Shown in pieces: positions 20,523 through 29,608 of a DNA stretch of 64,000 nucleotides. Numbering within the stretch: position 1 is the stretch's first letter; every line of letters begins with the position of its first letter. Made by a program: the position numbers and the translations under genes. The DNA is from Planctomycetaceae bacterium (GTDB lineage Bacteria; Planctomycetota; Planctomycetia; Planctomycetales; Planctomycetaceae): contig JAWKUA010000003.1 in the NCBI GenBank assembly GCA_041398785.1, forward strand, positions 62,001 through 126,000. Direction: 5' to 3'. The notes under the pieces were generated by a model that did not search any database, was not told where the DNA came from, and saw nothing but the letters and a program-made list of their open reading frames with translations.

Positions 20523-23059
20523 AGCACGACTCCGGGGAATTCGTTGATCTGTCGCGGAGCCATGGAGTGAACCAGATACTTTCGAGTCAGCGCCTCACTG
20601 AGCTGTTCCAGATTCTTCAGCACGTCCTGCAGCACGCGCCGGATATGCATGGGCGGCCGCTGAGCAAGTTGTTCGCCGGTAATCATCCGCACCATATGTG
20701 CGGAATGCATGACAAGCTGATTCTCAACGGAACGCAGCGGCGTTGGTTCGCGATCCGGCAACTGCCCCACATGATGCACCATCTGACTGACCAGAAACGC
20801 CAGCGACCGGGGATTTGTCTCGTCAGTGACCAGCAGATCCAAAACGGCATTGGGCTGCAGTTGATTGCGGTACCGCGTGCGATAAGTCATTTGACTATCG
20901 AGAATTTCCAGCAGCGTTCTCAGATTCGCTTCGCTTGCCAGGCCTCCGCTTTCCGACGCAGAAAGAATCAGGCGAGCATTTCCCCGGGCTCGTTCCATAC
21001 AGCGCCCGAAATCCAGAAACAGCCACGACGGCCCGCGGATCATTCCGTCTGTGATCAGCCCGCTGACCGCCGCCAGGTTTCCGATCAGATCGTTCGTGAC
21101 GGAAATCACATCGCTCAGGTCGTACCACGACGCGCTGGCGGTCGACATGAACTCTTCGGTGGCGAACAGCGATCGTCGCAGCGTGTCCGGCGACAACCAG
21201 TCACGAACCAGCGACGTCAGCCGCGCAACTTCAGAAACCGCTGCGCACAAGCCGCCGGATTCATCGCGATCAAAAACGGCGGCAGGAAGAGCTTCGACCA
21301 GTCCGGGCAGCCCTGAACCAAGTCCGTCCACGACGAAGCCTGGTTCCAGTTGTCCCTGGTCGGCCAGAGCCCGGGCCAGCATTCGAATTTCGGGAAGGTC
21401 TGTCTGGTCGTCGTTCAGCAGGCGGTCTGCGATACCTCGAATCTGCCGGCACAAAACGTCGCAGCGTTCAATCGACAGCCCAAGCCAGAACAGGTTGTCG
21501 GCGACCCGGCTGGGAAACATCGCGCTGGTACGCTTTAGCACGGCAGGCTGGTCGGTTGGCAGCAGCAGGGAAACGGATTCTTCCACGTCGCGGCCGCAGA
21601 CCCACAGGTCCTTGCTGCTGATTCCGGCGGATACAGACAGCGCCATCGGTGCGGCGTCCGGCGCGATGCGAATCAGACCACCGGGCATCAGTTCGTATTG
21701 TCCGGCGGATTCCACCAGAAACGTCCGCATCGCGACGTGTCCGCATTCGATGCCGTCTTCCGTCCAGACGGGGACGGCGGACCGGCGAATACATTCCTGA
21801 GCGATGAAGCGATACGGTTCGGCTTCGATGTCATGCAGCAGCCGGGCTCGTTCGTCGGCGGTCAACTGATCGACAAAGATCTCACGGCCTCCGCTGTGGA
21901 CAAATGCCGGTTTGATGACCAGCGACTCCAGCCGGTCAAGTACCAGTGCCTTGCTGTCGGGATCGCCGCACCACCACGTAGCGATCGACGGCAGCTTCAG
22001 GTCTTCCGACAGAAAGTGGCGGCACAACTGAGGCAAAAAAGCCATGAACACCGGCGCTTCGACCAGACCGCACCCTGGATGATTCGTCACCACCACGTTT
22101 CCGCGCCGAATTGCCTGCAGCAGTCCGGGAATGCCGTGAGATGCTCCTCCTCCGAGTTCCAGAGGATCGATACCCGACTCCGTTCCGCGTGACAGGATCA
22201 CGTCCACCGGAAGCAGCCCGGACAGCGTTTTCAGAAACACCTGATCGTCGCGAACCGCAAGGTCTCCGCCTTCGACCAGCAGGTATCCGAGGTAGCGGGC
22301 CAGGTAAACGTCTTCGAAATAGTACGGATGCGACGGGCCGGACGTCAGGATCACTACCCGGGCATTGTCCGGATCACGGCCGGCTTTCCGGACCAGCGAT
22401 TCGCGAAGGTTCAGAAAAAACGGTGCCAGCCGATGAACACCGATCTGCTGAATGATGCCGGGCAGCGAACGAGCCGTGACGATGCGGTTCTCCAGTGCGA
22501 AGCCGGCACCGGCCGGAGCCTCGCTGCGGTCCGCCATCACCCACCAGTGACCGCTCGGCGACCGTCCCAGTTCCGCCGCATACAGGAACAGCGGATGAGA
22601 ATCGGCGGACGCCGGTCGCAGCCCGCAAAAGGGCCGCAGGTAGGCCGGATTCGCGAAGATCAGTTCGCGGGGCAGAATCTGACGGCGGATGAGCTGCTGT
22701 TCGCCGTAAAGGTCCAGAATCACCTGGTTCAGAATTGTGGCACGCTGGTTCAGACCGGCCTGCAGTTCCGCCCATTCCTTCTCATCCTGCATGCAGGGAA
22801 TCAAATCCAGGTTCCACAACCGACTGGATGTGGCATGGTCGGAAAAGACATTGAAGGTGACGCCGTTTTCCTTCAACTGCCGGTTGGCCTGCTGGTTACG
22901 GCGAGCAAAGTCCTGCCGCTTCAGTGACGACAGACTTTTCAGCAGTGCCTGCCACTGTCCGCGGGGCTGATTTCCCTGCGCATAGACCTCGTTGTAAACG
23001 GAGTCAGGACACGGGAAACGGATCTCGCTCAGAGATTCTTCCACCAAACCGGTCGTCAT
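20519..23059 (-). CDS. Fusion of circularly permuted ATP-grasp (type 2) and alpha-E domain
   Basis: The 846-residue protein joins two families that are usually separate genes. The N-terminal ~480 residues are a circularly permuted ATP-grasp (DUF404/DUF407, COG2308): LIFANPAYLRPF, ILTSGPSHPYYFED, DDQVFLKTL and the ATP-binding Lys in LVIKPAFVHSGG. The C-terminal ~340 residues are an alpha-E domain (DUF403, COG2307): NLFWLGLSIERCDVLCRQI followed by Leu/Arg-rich helices. ATP-grasps of this kind are predicted amide-bond-forming ligases. The frame opens at 23140, but ATG 23059 gives the usual N-terminus. It lies downstream of the DUF2126 transglutaminase and overlaps the next gene. Confidence 0.88.
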   Translation of the reverse strand: MTTGLVEESLSEIRFPCPDSVYNEVYAQGNQPRGQWQALLKSLSSLKRQDFARRNQQANRQLKENGVTFNVFSDHATSSRLWNLDLIPCMQDEKEWAELQAGLNQRATILNQVILDLYGEQQLIRRQILPRELIFANPAYLRPFCGLRPASADSHPLFLYAAELGRSPSGHWWVMADRSEAPAGAGFALENRIVTARSLPGIIQQIGVHRLAPFFLNLRESLVRKAGRDPDNARVVILTSGPSHPYYFEDVYLARYLGYLLVEGGDLAVRDDQVFLKTLSGLLPVDVILSRGTESGIDPLELGGGASHGIPGLLQAIRRGNVVVTNHPGCGLVEAPVFMAFLPQLCRHFLSEDLKLPSIATWWCGDPDSKALVLDRLESLVIKPAFVHSGGREIFVDQLTADERARLLHDIEAEPYRFIAQECIRRSAVPVWTEDGIECGHVAMRTFLVESAGQYELMPGGLIRIAPDAAPMALSVSAGISSKDLWVCGRDVEESVSLLLPTDQPAVLKRTSAMFPSRVADNLFWLGLSIERCDVLCRQIRGIADRLLNDDQTDLPEIRMLARALADQGQLEPGFVVDGLGSGLPGLVEALPAAVFDRDESGGLCAAVSEVARLTSLVRDWLSPDTLRRSLFATEEFMSTASASWYDLSDVISVTNDLIGNLAAVSGLITDGMIRGPSWLFLDFGRCMERARGNARLILSASESGGLASEANLRTLLEILDSQMTYRTRYRNQLQPNAVLDLLVTDETNPRSLAFLVSQMVHHVGQLPDREPTPLRSVENQLVMHSAHMVRMITGEQLAQRPPMHIRRVLQDVLKNLEQLSEALTRKYLVHSMAPRQINEFPGVVL

Positions 23060-23149
23060 CTCGTGTCTCTTATCACCTTGCAAATCACCGGGCGATTTCG
23101 TTTGCCGACTGTGAACAGTTCGCGGGAAGAAAGCGGCCACTGCCGAAAC

Positions 23150-26100
23150 CTACACCCGACGCAGATCCAGCGTACACGGAAAATCGACCGAACGCTGCAC
23201 CGCGATGGGCGAAACTGTCCCTCCGGTGTGCCCCATCCGGAAGAACCTTGTCGCCCGGCGACTCTCGGCTTCCAGGGCGTTCACCGGAAGCGCGGCGGGA
23301 TTCAGCCCGCCCGGATGTTCCACATGATAGCGACATCCGCCCAGCGACCGTCCATTCCAGCGATCCACAATGTCGAAGATCAGGGGAGTCTGCACGGGGA
23401 TTGTCGGATGCAGACAGCTTGGCGGCTGCCACGCCCGGTAGCGCACGCCGCCGACGAATTCTCCCCGAACGGCTGCCGACTGCAGTGGCAGAATGAAGCC
23501 GTTACAGCACACGACGTACCGGTCGGAAAACAGCCCTTTGACGAACACCTGAACCCGTTCCAGCGAGGAATCCACATACCGCGTCATTCCGCCGCCGCCG
23601 GGTTCTTCGCCAAGCACGTACCAGGGTTCAATGGCCTGCCGCACTTCGACGTGGATGCCCGCCTGTTCGAATTCACCGATTCGCGGACAGCGGAATTCGA
23701 CATGCGGAGCAAACCAGGCCGCGTCAAAATCCAGTCCCGCGCGGTGGATCGTTTCCACCACGCGCTGCAGGTCCTGCTGCAGGTAGTACGGCAGCATGAA
23801 GCGGTCGTGAATCGCGGTGCCCCAGTGAATCAGGTTCTCGCGGTACGGGTATTTCCAGAACGCTGCCACCAGCGCTCTTACAAGCAACTGCTGAGTCAGG
23901 CTCATGCGCGGATGCGGCGGCATTTCAAAGCCCCGCAGTTCCACCAGGCCCAGGCGGCCTCCGGCGTGATCCGGCGAATACAGCTTGTCGATGCAAAGTT
24001 CGGCGCGATGCGTGTTTCCTGTGATGTCGACCAGAAGATGCCGGAACAGCCGGTCCACCAGCCACGGCGCAACATCGCCGTCGTCAGGCACCTGCCGAAA
24101 CGCAATTTCCAGTTCGTACAGCGCATCCGCACGGCCCTCATCGATCCGCGGTGACTGGCTTGTCGGTCCGATGAACAGGCTCGAAAACAGATAGCTCAGC
24201 GACGGGTGGTTGTTCCAGAAAGCAAGCACGCTTCGCAGCAGATCGGGACGGCGCAGGAACGGGCTGTCAGCGGGAGTCGGCCCGCCGAGCACCAGGTGGT
24301 TGCCGCCGCCGGTGCCGGTATGACGTCCGTCCCGCTGGAACTTCTCCGTCCCCAGCCGAGTACTGCGAGCATCCTCGTAGACGCCCAGCGTGATTTCCTT
24401 CAACTGCTGCCAGTCGGCGGCCGGATGGACGTTGACTTCAATCACGCCGGGATCCGGAGTGACCTTCAGAGTCTGAATCCGATGGTCGGTCGGCGGCGGA
24501 TATCCTTCGATTACGACGGGCTGATTCAGTCCGTCGGCGGTTTCTTCGACGAATGCGACCAGTTCCAGATAGTCCTCCAGCGTTCCGGTCGGCGGCATGA
24601 AGACATACAGCCTGCCGTTGCGAGGTTCGACACACAGCGCCGTCGGAATGACGCTGTACGTGTTCGTGGCTGTTGATTGGGGCTGCGAAACAGGTTCGCC
24701 CGATTCCTGACCCGCGCCAACGGAACTCGGACGTTCCTGAGTTTCGATCGTCACGTCGGGCGTCGCCGCAGACCGGCGAGCCTGTCGCGACGCAAGCCGC
24801 AGTTCCGCGTAGCCGGGCAGTGGATCGCGGCCGACAAACGGGTCCAGAGCACGAACGGATCGGGCAGCCGCGCCCGAAGGCAGCGATTCCAGCGGCAGAC
24901 GCAATCCGATCGGTGAATCTCCGGGGATCAGATACAGATTCCTGGACCGAAACGGCCACGGCCCACTGGTCCATTTGGAACCAGCCTGCCACCACGCGCG
25001 AGTCAGCGGAAGAACAAACCCGACCGGCTTTCCCACACCGCGTTCCAGATGCATGGCCAGCCGCCGCCGGTCCTCCGTGGAATCCGGATCGTATTCCGTC
25101 GGATCAAGATCGACGGGCAGCTTCTGCTCCAGTTCGATCATGTGGTAAATGTCTTCGTAGGCGGGACGAATCCAGTGATCGTCGACCTCCAGCCGATCCG
25201 CCAGTTCGTGCAGAAAGGTGCCGGCGCGGACCGCGTCGACGGCGGGATCGGCAGCCGTGTCCGGTCTGGCCAGCAGGTCCGCGTTCTTCCACACGGGTTC
25301 GCCATCCTTCCGCCAGATGCAGCTGTAGGCCCACCTGGGAAGCGATTCACCGGGATACCACTTTCCCTGGCCATAGTGCAGCATTCCTCCCGGACCGAAC
25401 CGGTCCCGAAGTCTGCGAATCAGTTCGTCGGACTTTCGCTGTTTGTCGTGACCGACGGCGGCTGTGTTCCATTCGGCGCCTTCCTGATCGTCGATCGATA
25501 CAAACGTGGGTTCGCCGCCCATCGTCAGGCGAACGTCATTGACCTTCAGTCGGGCATCGACTTCGCCGCCGACAGCGTCAATCCTGTTCCATTCCTCTTC
25601 GCTGTACGGCTTCGTCACTCGCGGATCTTCGTGAATGCGAGTGACGGACATGTCGAAGCGAAAATCGCATTCGCATTTTTCCACACCGCCGGAAATCGGA
25701 GCGGCTGACTGTGGAATCGGAGTCGCCGCCAGGGGAATGTGCCCTTCGCCGGTCAGCAGTCCGGAAGTCGGATCAAGCCCCACCCAGCCGGCGCCGGGAA
25801 GAAACACTTCCGTCCATGCGTGCAGGTCGGTGAAATCCGCCGGCGGTCCTTCCGGTCCTTCCAGCGGCTTCACGTCCGGCGTCAGTTGAATCAGATAGCC
25901 GGAAACAAACCGAGCCGCCAGACCGAAGCTTCTCAGCAACTGCACCAGCAGCCAGGCGGAATCGCGACACGATCCGCTTTGCTTCTGCAGTGTTTCTTCG
26001 GGACTCTGCACGCCCGGTTCCATCCGAATCAGATAGCCGATGCCTTCCTGCAGGCGCAGATTCAGGTCGACCAGAAAGTCCATCGTCCGCCGCGGTGTCA

Positions 26101-26506
26101 GGTCGACTTCGGCACGATAGGCGTCGAAGGTCGCACCCCAATCGCTCCTGGCCAGAAACGGCTTCAGGTCGTGCGACAGCTCGTCCGCATAACGAAACGG
26201 GAACTCTTCCGCTGCCTTTTCCAAAAAGAAGTCGAACGGATTGATGACCGTCATTTCCGCAACGAGATCCACGGCCACGCGAAACAGATCCGTCTTGTCG
26301 TGGAGGATCACGCGAGCCAGAAAATTGCCGTGCGGATCCTGCTGCCAGTTGATGAAGTGGTCAGCGGGTTCGATCGTCAGACTGTAAGCCGTAATCGGTG
26401 TACGGCAGTGCGGTGCCGGTCGCAGACGAATGACCTGTGGGCCGACGGCGACTCGTCTGTCATAGCGATATTCCGTTTGGTGATGCAAAGCGACGCGAAT
26501 CGGCAT
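23150..26506 (-). CDS. Transglutaminase-like protein with DUF2126 domain
   Basis: The 1118-residue protein is the long form that accompanies ATP-grasp/alpha-E genes. The N-terminal ~90 residues are the bacterial transglutaminase N domain (RVALHHQTEYRYDRRV). The core follows, with Cys180 (KQSGSCRDSAW), His229 (FTDLHAWTEVF) and Asp245 (GLDPTSG), so the triad is complete. From about residue 300 to the end is DUF2126 (COG4196), with TMGGEPTFVSIDD, LHYGQGKWYPGE and the C-terminal GGCRYHVEHPGG. DUF2126 has features of a glutamine-synthetase-like amidoligase in published predictions; this is not tested. It lies 91 bases before the fused ATP-grasp gene and 138 bases after the alpha-E gene. Confidence 0.9.
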   Translation of the reverse strand: MPIRVALHHQTEYRYDRRVAVGPQVIRLRPAPHCRTPITAYSLTIEPADHFINWQQDPHGNFLARVILHDKTDLFRVAVDLVAEMTVINPFDFFLEKAAEEFPFRYADELSHDLKPFLARSDWGATFDAYRAEVDLTPRRTMDFLVDLNLRLQEGIGYLIRMEPGVQSPEETLQKQSGSCRDSAWLLVQLLRSFGLAARFVSGYLIQLTPDVKPLEGPEGPPADFTDLHAWTEVFLPGAGWVGLDPTSGLLTGEGHIPLAATPIPQSAAPISGGVEKCECDFRFDMSVTRIHEDPRVTKPYSEEEWNRIDAVGGEVDARLKVNDVRLTMGGEPTFVSIDDQEGAEWNTAAVGHDKQRKSDELIRRLRDRFGPGGMLHYGQGKWYPGESLPRWAYSCIWRKDGEPVWKNADLLARPDTAADPAVDAVRAGTFLHELADRLEVDDHWIRPAYEDIYHMIELEQKLPVDLDPTEYDPDSTEDRRRLAMHLERGVGKPVGFVLPLTRAWWQAGSKWTSGPWPFRSRNLYLIPGDSPIGLRLPLESLPSGAAARSVRALDPFVGRDPLPGYAELRLASRQARRSAATPDVTIETQERPSSVGAGQESGEPVSQPQSTATNTYSVIPTALCVEPRNGRLYVFMPPTGTLEDYLELVAFVEETADGLNQPVVIEGYPPPTDHRIQTLKVTPDPGVIEVNVHPAADWQQLKEITLGVYEDARSTRLGTEKFQRDGRHTGTGGGNHLVLGGPTPADSPFLRRPDLLRSVLAFWNNHPSLSYLFSSLFIGPTSQSPRIDEGRADALYELEIAFRQVPDDGDVAPWLVDRLFRHLLVDITGNTHRAELCIDKLYSPDHAGGRLGLVELRGFEMPPHPRMSLTQQLLVRALVAAFWKYPYRENLIHWGTAIHDRFMLPYYLQQDLQRVVETIHRAGLDFDAAWFAPHVEFRCPRIGEFEQAGIHVEVRQAIEPWYVLGEEPGGGGMTRYVDSSLERVQVFVKGLFSDRYVVCCNGFILPLQSAAVRGEFVGGVRYRAWQPPSCLHPTIPVQTPLIFDIVDRWNGRSLGGCRYHVEHPGGLNPAALPVNALEAESRRATRFFRMGHTGGTVSPIAVQRSVDFPCTLDLRRV

Positions 26507-26644
26507 CGATGGTCAGTACTCATTTCTTTGTTGGAAGCATGGCCTGCGAAACATGGCGGTCAGCCAGGCGCTCGTTCGGCTGTCACTGGACACGGGCTGC
26601 ACGCCAAGCAGTTGCGCCGGGATGGAAACCTGTCGGGTTCGTGC

Positions 26645-27628
26645 TTACCACTGATACTGGGTTTGCATCTGAGTCCCGGTTGTCGCCAGATCAAAAAACG
26701 TCTCGTAGATTGCGTCGCCGACAGCATTCAGACTCGTCTGGAATGCGTCGACAAACTCGTGCAGCCCCTGATTCACAATGTCATCGATCCGGGCATAGTT
26801 CAGGCGGGCGTTCAGTTGTCCCAGAACCTGCTCCGCCGCGTTGCTGAAGGCATGTGGCGGCGTTCCGGAAATTGCCCGCAGGCAGTCTTCCGCGTGCAGC
26901 ACGCAGAATTGCAGCGACCGGGGAAATACACGATCCAGAACCAGAAACTCGGCGACTTTTCTGGGCACGATCCGGCCGTATTGTCGCCGATACATCTGCA
27001 AAGCACTGGTGGACTGCAGCAGCGCGGACCACTGCACCACATCCACCGACGTTCCCACCAGTGATGCGTTAGGCAGCAGAATGAAATACTTCACGTCCAG
27101 AATTCGTGACGTCTTGTCGGCCCGTTCCAGCAGGCGGCCCATCACTCCGAAACTCCACGATTCCCCCTGAGACAGCGTGGCGTAGGTCACACCGATCACC
27201 TGGTGACTGGAACGTTTGATCTGCTCCAGAAAGCTGTGAGGGTTTTCGATGATGGCATCAGCGTCGCGGCGAGCCGACTGCACGCGAAGATAGAAGCGAT
27301 TGATGGCTTCCCACATGGCCGTGCTGAGATTTTCGCGAATTGTGCGAGCGTTCTCGCGTGCATTCATCGTGCATGACACGACGGAATTCGGGTTATCGCG
27401 ATCGAACAGCAGAAAGTTGATCACGTTCGCCCGCGAGAAGCTGTTGTAGCGTTCCAGGAATGGTGTTTCGTCACCGCTGGCCCGAATCAGCGGCGCCCAT
27501 TGCTCCGACCCTGTCCCGCGATCACCCAGCGCGATTGCCGAATTGACTTCGATGAAACGAGCCACGTTTTCCGCGCGTTCGATGTACCGACTCATCCAGA
27601 ATACGGATTCAGCCACTCGGCACAGCAT
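26645..27628 (-). CDS. Alpha-E domain protein (DUF403)
   Basis: This 327-residue all-helical protein belongs to COG2307. The defining motif SVFWMSRYIERAENVARFIEV (shown only in part) near residues 7-27 holds the conserved Glu-Arg-Ala-Glu. Other conserved phrases are NPNSVVSC, ARENARTIRENLS and FLVLDRVFPRSL. The function of the domain is unknown; it always accompanies circularly permuted ATP-grasps and transglutaminases. The open frame begins with a TTG at 27634; the ATG at 27628 fits the family start. It follows the ATP-grasp gene by 76 bases and is the unfused counterpart of the C-terminal half of the 20519-23059 protein. Confidence 0.88.
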   Translation of the reverse strand: MLCRVAESVFWMSRYIERAENVARFIEVNSAIALGDRGTGSEQWAPLIRASGDETPFLERYNSFSRANVINFLLFDRDNPNSVVSCTMNARENARTIRENLSTAMWEAINRFYLRVQSARRDADAIIENPHSFLEQIKRSSHQVIGVTYATLSQGESWSFGVMGRLLERADKTSRILDVKYFILLPNASLVGTSVDVVQWSALLQSTSALQMYRRQYGRIVPRKVAEFLVLDRVFPRSLQFCVLHAEDCLRAISGTPPHAFSNAAEQVLGQLNARLNYARIDDIVNQGLHEFVDAFQTSLNAVGDAIYETFFDLATTGTQMQTQYQW

Positions 27629-27704
27629 GGTCAACCTTCAATCATCGATAGTCGCCGAATAGTTCGGGATTCGGATGGCGCTGCCCCGATGCCCGGCGCG
27701 AGCG

Positions 27705-29126
27705 TCAGCCGGCATTGTCGTACAGAATCCACGTATCCTTGCTGCCGCCTCCCTGCGATGAATTCACGATCATCGATCCTTCCTTCAGCGCCACACGAGT
27801 CAGTCCGCCCGGCAGGACAAAGACATCTTCGCCGTAAAGAATAAACGGCCGCAAATCGACCCGCCGCGGAGACAGCTTTCCGCCGATGACGGTCGGCACG
27901 GTCGACAACTGCAGCATTGGCTGTGCGATAAAGTTGCGAGCGTCCGCTTCGATCTGCTCCGCACACTTCTGCCGTTCTTCGGCCGATGCCTGTGGTCCCA
28001 TCAGGATGCCGTAACCACCGGACTCGTTCGTCGGCTTAACGACAAGTTCGTCAAGGTGGTCCAGAACGTAGGCCCGCTGTTCGGGGTCGGAACACAGCCA
28101 GGTCGGCACGTTCGGCAGAATGATCTCTTCGTTGAGATAGTATTTGATGATCTGCGGCACGTAGGCGTATACGGCCTTGTCGTCGGCGATCCCGGTGCCG
28201 GGCGCATTCGCCAGAGTCACCCTGCCGGCCCGACAGGCTCGCATCAGACCGGGCACTCCCAGCATGGAGTCCCTTCGAAAGCATTCCGGATCCAGAAAGT
28301 CGTCATCCAGCCGACGGTAGATCACGTCAACGCGCTTCGGACCGCGAGTCGTCTTCATGTAGACGGTGTTCACGTCGACGAAGAGATCCGAGCCGGTCAC
28401 CAGTTCGACGCCCATCTGCTGAGCCAGAAACGAATGCTCGAAATAGGCGGAATTGTAAACTCCCGGAGTCAGCACGACCGCCACGGGCGAATCCACAGGC
28501 GGCGCGGTTTCCAGCAGCGTCTGCAGCAGGCGTTCCGGGTAGTCGTCGATCGGAGCAATCGCGGAACCGTAGAAGACCTCCGGCAGGACCCGTTTCATTA
28601 ACTCCCGGTTTTCCAGCACATAAGACACACCGGACGGGCAGCGAAGGTTGTCTTCGAGAACGTACATCCGGCCGTCGGAGTGCCGAATCAGATCGGTGCC
28701 CGTGACGTGAGTCCAGACGCCGCAGCGGGGCGACAGTCCGTGACATTCGGGCCGATACGTCTTCGCCGAAAAGATCAGGCTTTCCGGAACAACACCGTCC
28801 TTCAAGATCTCGGCGTTGCCGTAAATGTCGTTCAGGAACAGATTCAGTGCCCGGATCCGCTGCTGCAGACCGGCCTCCACGGTCTGCCATTCCGCCCACG
28901 CGATCGCCCGCGGGACGATGTCGAACGGCCAGATTTTTTCCGTACCCTCGTCGTGGCCGTAGACGGCAAACGTCACGCCTTTTTCCAACAACTCCTCGTC
29001 GGCATGCCGCTGCCGGTTGACCAGCACATCCAGCGACAGTTCCTTCAGACATTGAGACAACGCGGCGTGCCGCGGCGATCCGTCATCAGCCAGGAGTTCA
29101 TCGAAGCACAAACCGGATTCCGGCAC
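27705..29126 (-). CDS. Circularly permuted ATP-grasp type 2 protein (DUF404/DUF407)
   Basis: The 473-residue protein is the stand-alone COG2308 ligase. Conserved parts include GVTFAVYGHDEGTEK, PFDIVPRAI, YVLEDNLRCPSGVSYV, VLTPGVYNSAYFEH and the ATP-binding VKPTNESGGYG at 363-373 (Lys364), with RPFILYGEDVFVLPGGL near the end. The frame is open for 150 codons upstream, but no ATG there has a ribosome site and the sequence looks non-coding. The GTG at 29126 lies seven bases after AAGGA and gives the family length, so it is chosen. It is the first gene of the five-gene block and shares a 482-base upstream region with the divergent nucleoside-hydrolase homologue. Confidence 0.88.
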   Translation of the reverse strand: MPESGLCFDELLADDGSPRHAALSQCLKELSLDVLVNRQRHADEELLEKGVTFAVYGHDEGTEKIWPFDIVPRAIAWAEWQTVEAGLQQRIRALNLFLNDIYGNAEILKDGVVPESLIFSAKTYRPECHGLSPRCGVWTHVTGTDLIRHSDGRMYVLEDNLRCPSGVSYVLENRELMKRVLPEVFYGSAIAPIDDYPERLLQTLLETAPPVDSPVAVVLTPGVYNSAYFEHSFLAQQMGVELVTGSDLFVDVNTVYMKTTRGPKRVDVIYRRLDDDFLDPECFRRDSMLGVPGLMRACRAGRVTLANAPGTGIADDKAVYAYVPQIIKYYLNEEIILPNVPTWLCSDPEQRAYVLDHLDELVVKPTNESGGYGILMGPQASAEERQKCAEQIEADARNFIAQPMLQLSTVPTVIGGKLSPRRVDLRPFILYGEDVFVLPGGLTRVALKEGSMIVNSSQGGGSKDTWILYDNAG

Positions 29127-29608
29127 CTGAGTTTCCTTTCGGCTCCTGACCCGCCACGTGCGCAATTCAACACCAGAGCCGCCTGTTTGATGGGCAGCGA
29201 TCCTGGAAAAACATCGATCCGGGGCGAATGACGCAACAGGCGTGCCAACGATTCCGCGCGACGAATTTATCCAAAACCAAACTGGCTGAACAGCCACGAG
29301 TTGCACGACGATACGAACAAGCTCGCATTCTGAGGCTGCCGCGCGCCACGTGGAAACGATGGTTCCGTTAACTGACGTCAACAGTTCCCCGGCCATCAAA
29401 CGCGCGAAGCCGGTGGGATGCGTTCTGCCGGGTCGAACACGCCAAACGTCGCCTGACATCGATCCTCCACCACGCAACGGTTCGCAGCGTCCTTCACGGT
29501 CTCGCAGGAATTTCCTACAGTGTCCAGTGATGGTGGCAGGCAGATCCGTGAGACATTTCGGGGTTCCGCCACGCACGCGTTCGAGACAGGCAGCAAAGAG
29601 GTTCAGCG
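29127..29608. other. Divergent control region of the ATP-grasp block
   Basis: About 482 bases between the ATP-grasp gene start (minus) and the nucleoside-hydrolase homologue (plus). It should contain both promoters. Open frames here continue the ATP-grasp frame upstream but have no start signal or family match. I see no inverted repeat or tandem repeat that would mark an operator. Confidence 0.5.

Noticed and set aside
23063..24154. Plus-strand open frame of 363 residues
   Set aside because: Antisense to the transglutaminase-DUF2126 gene; composition is typical of the wrong strand of a GC-rich gene.
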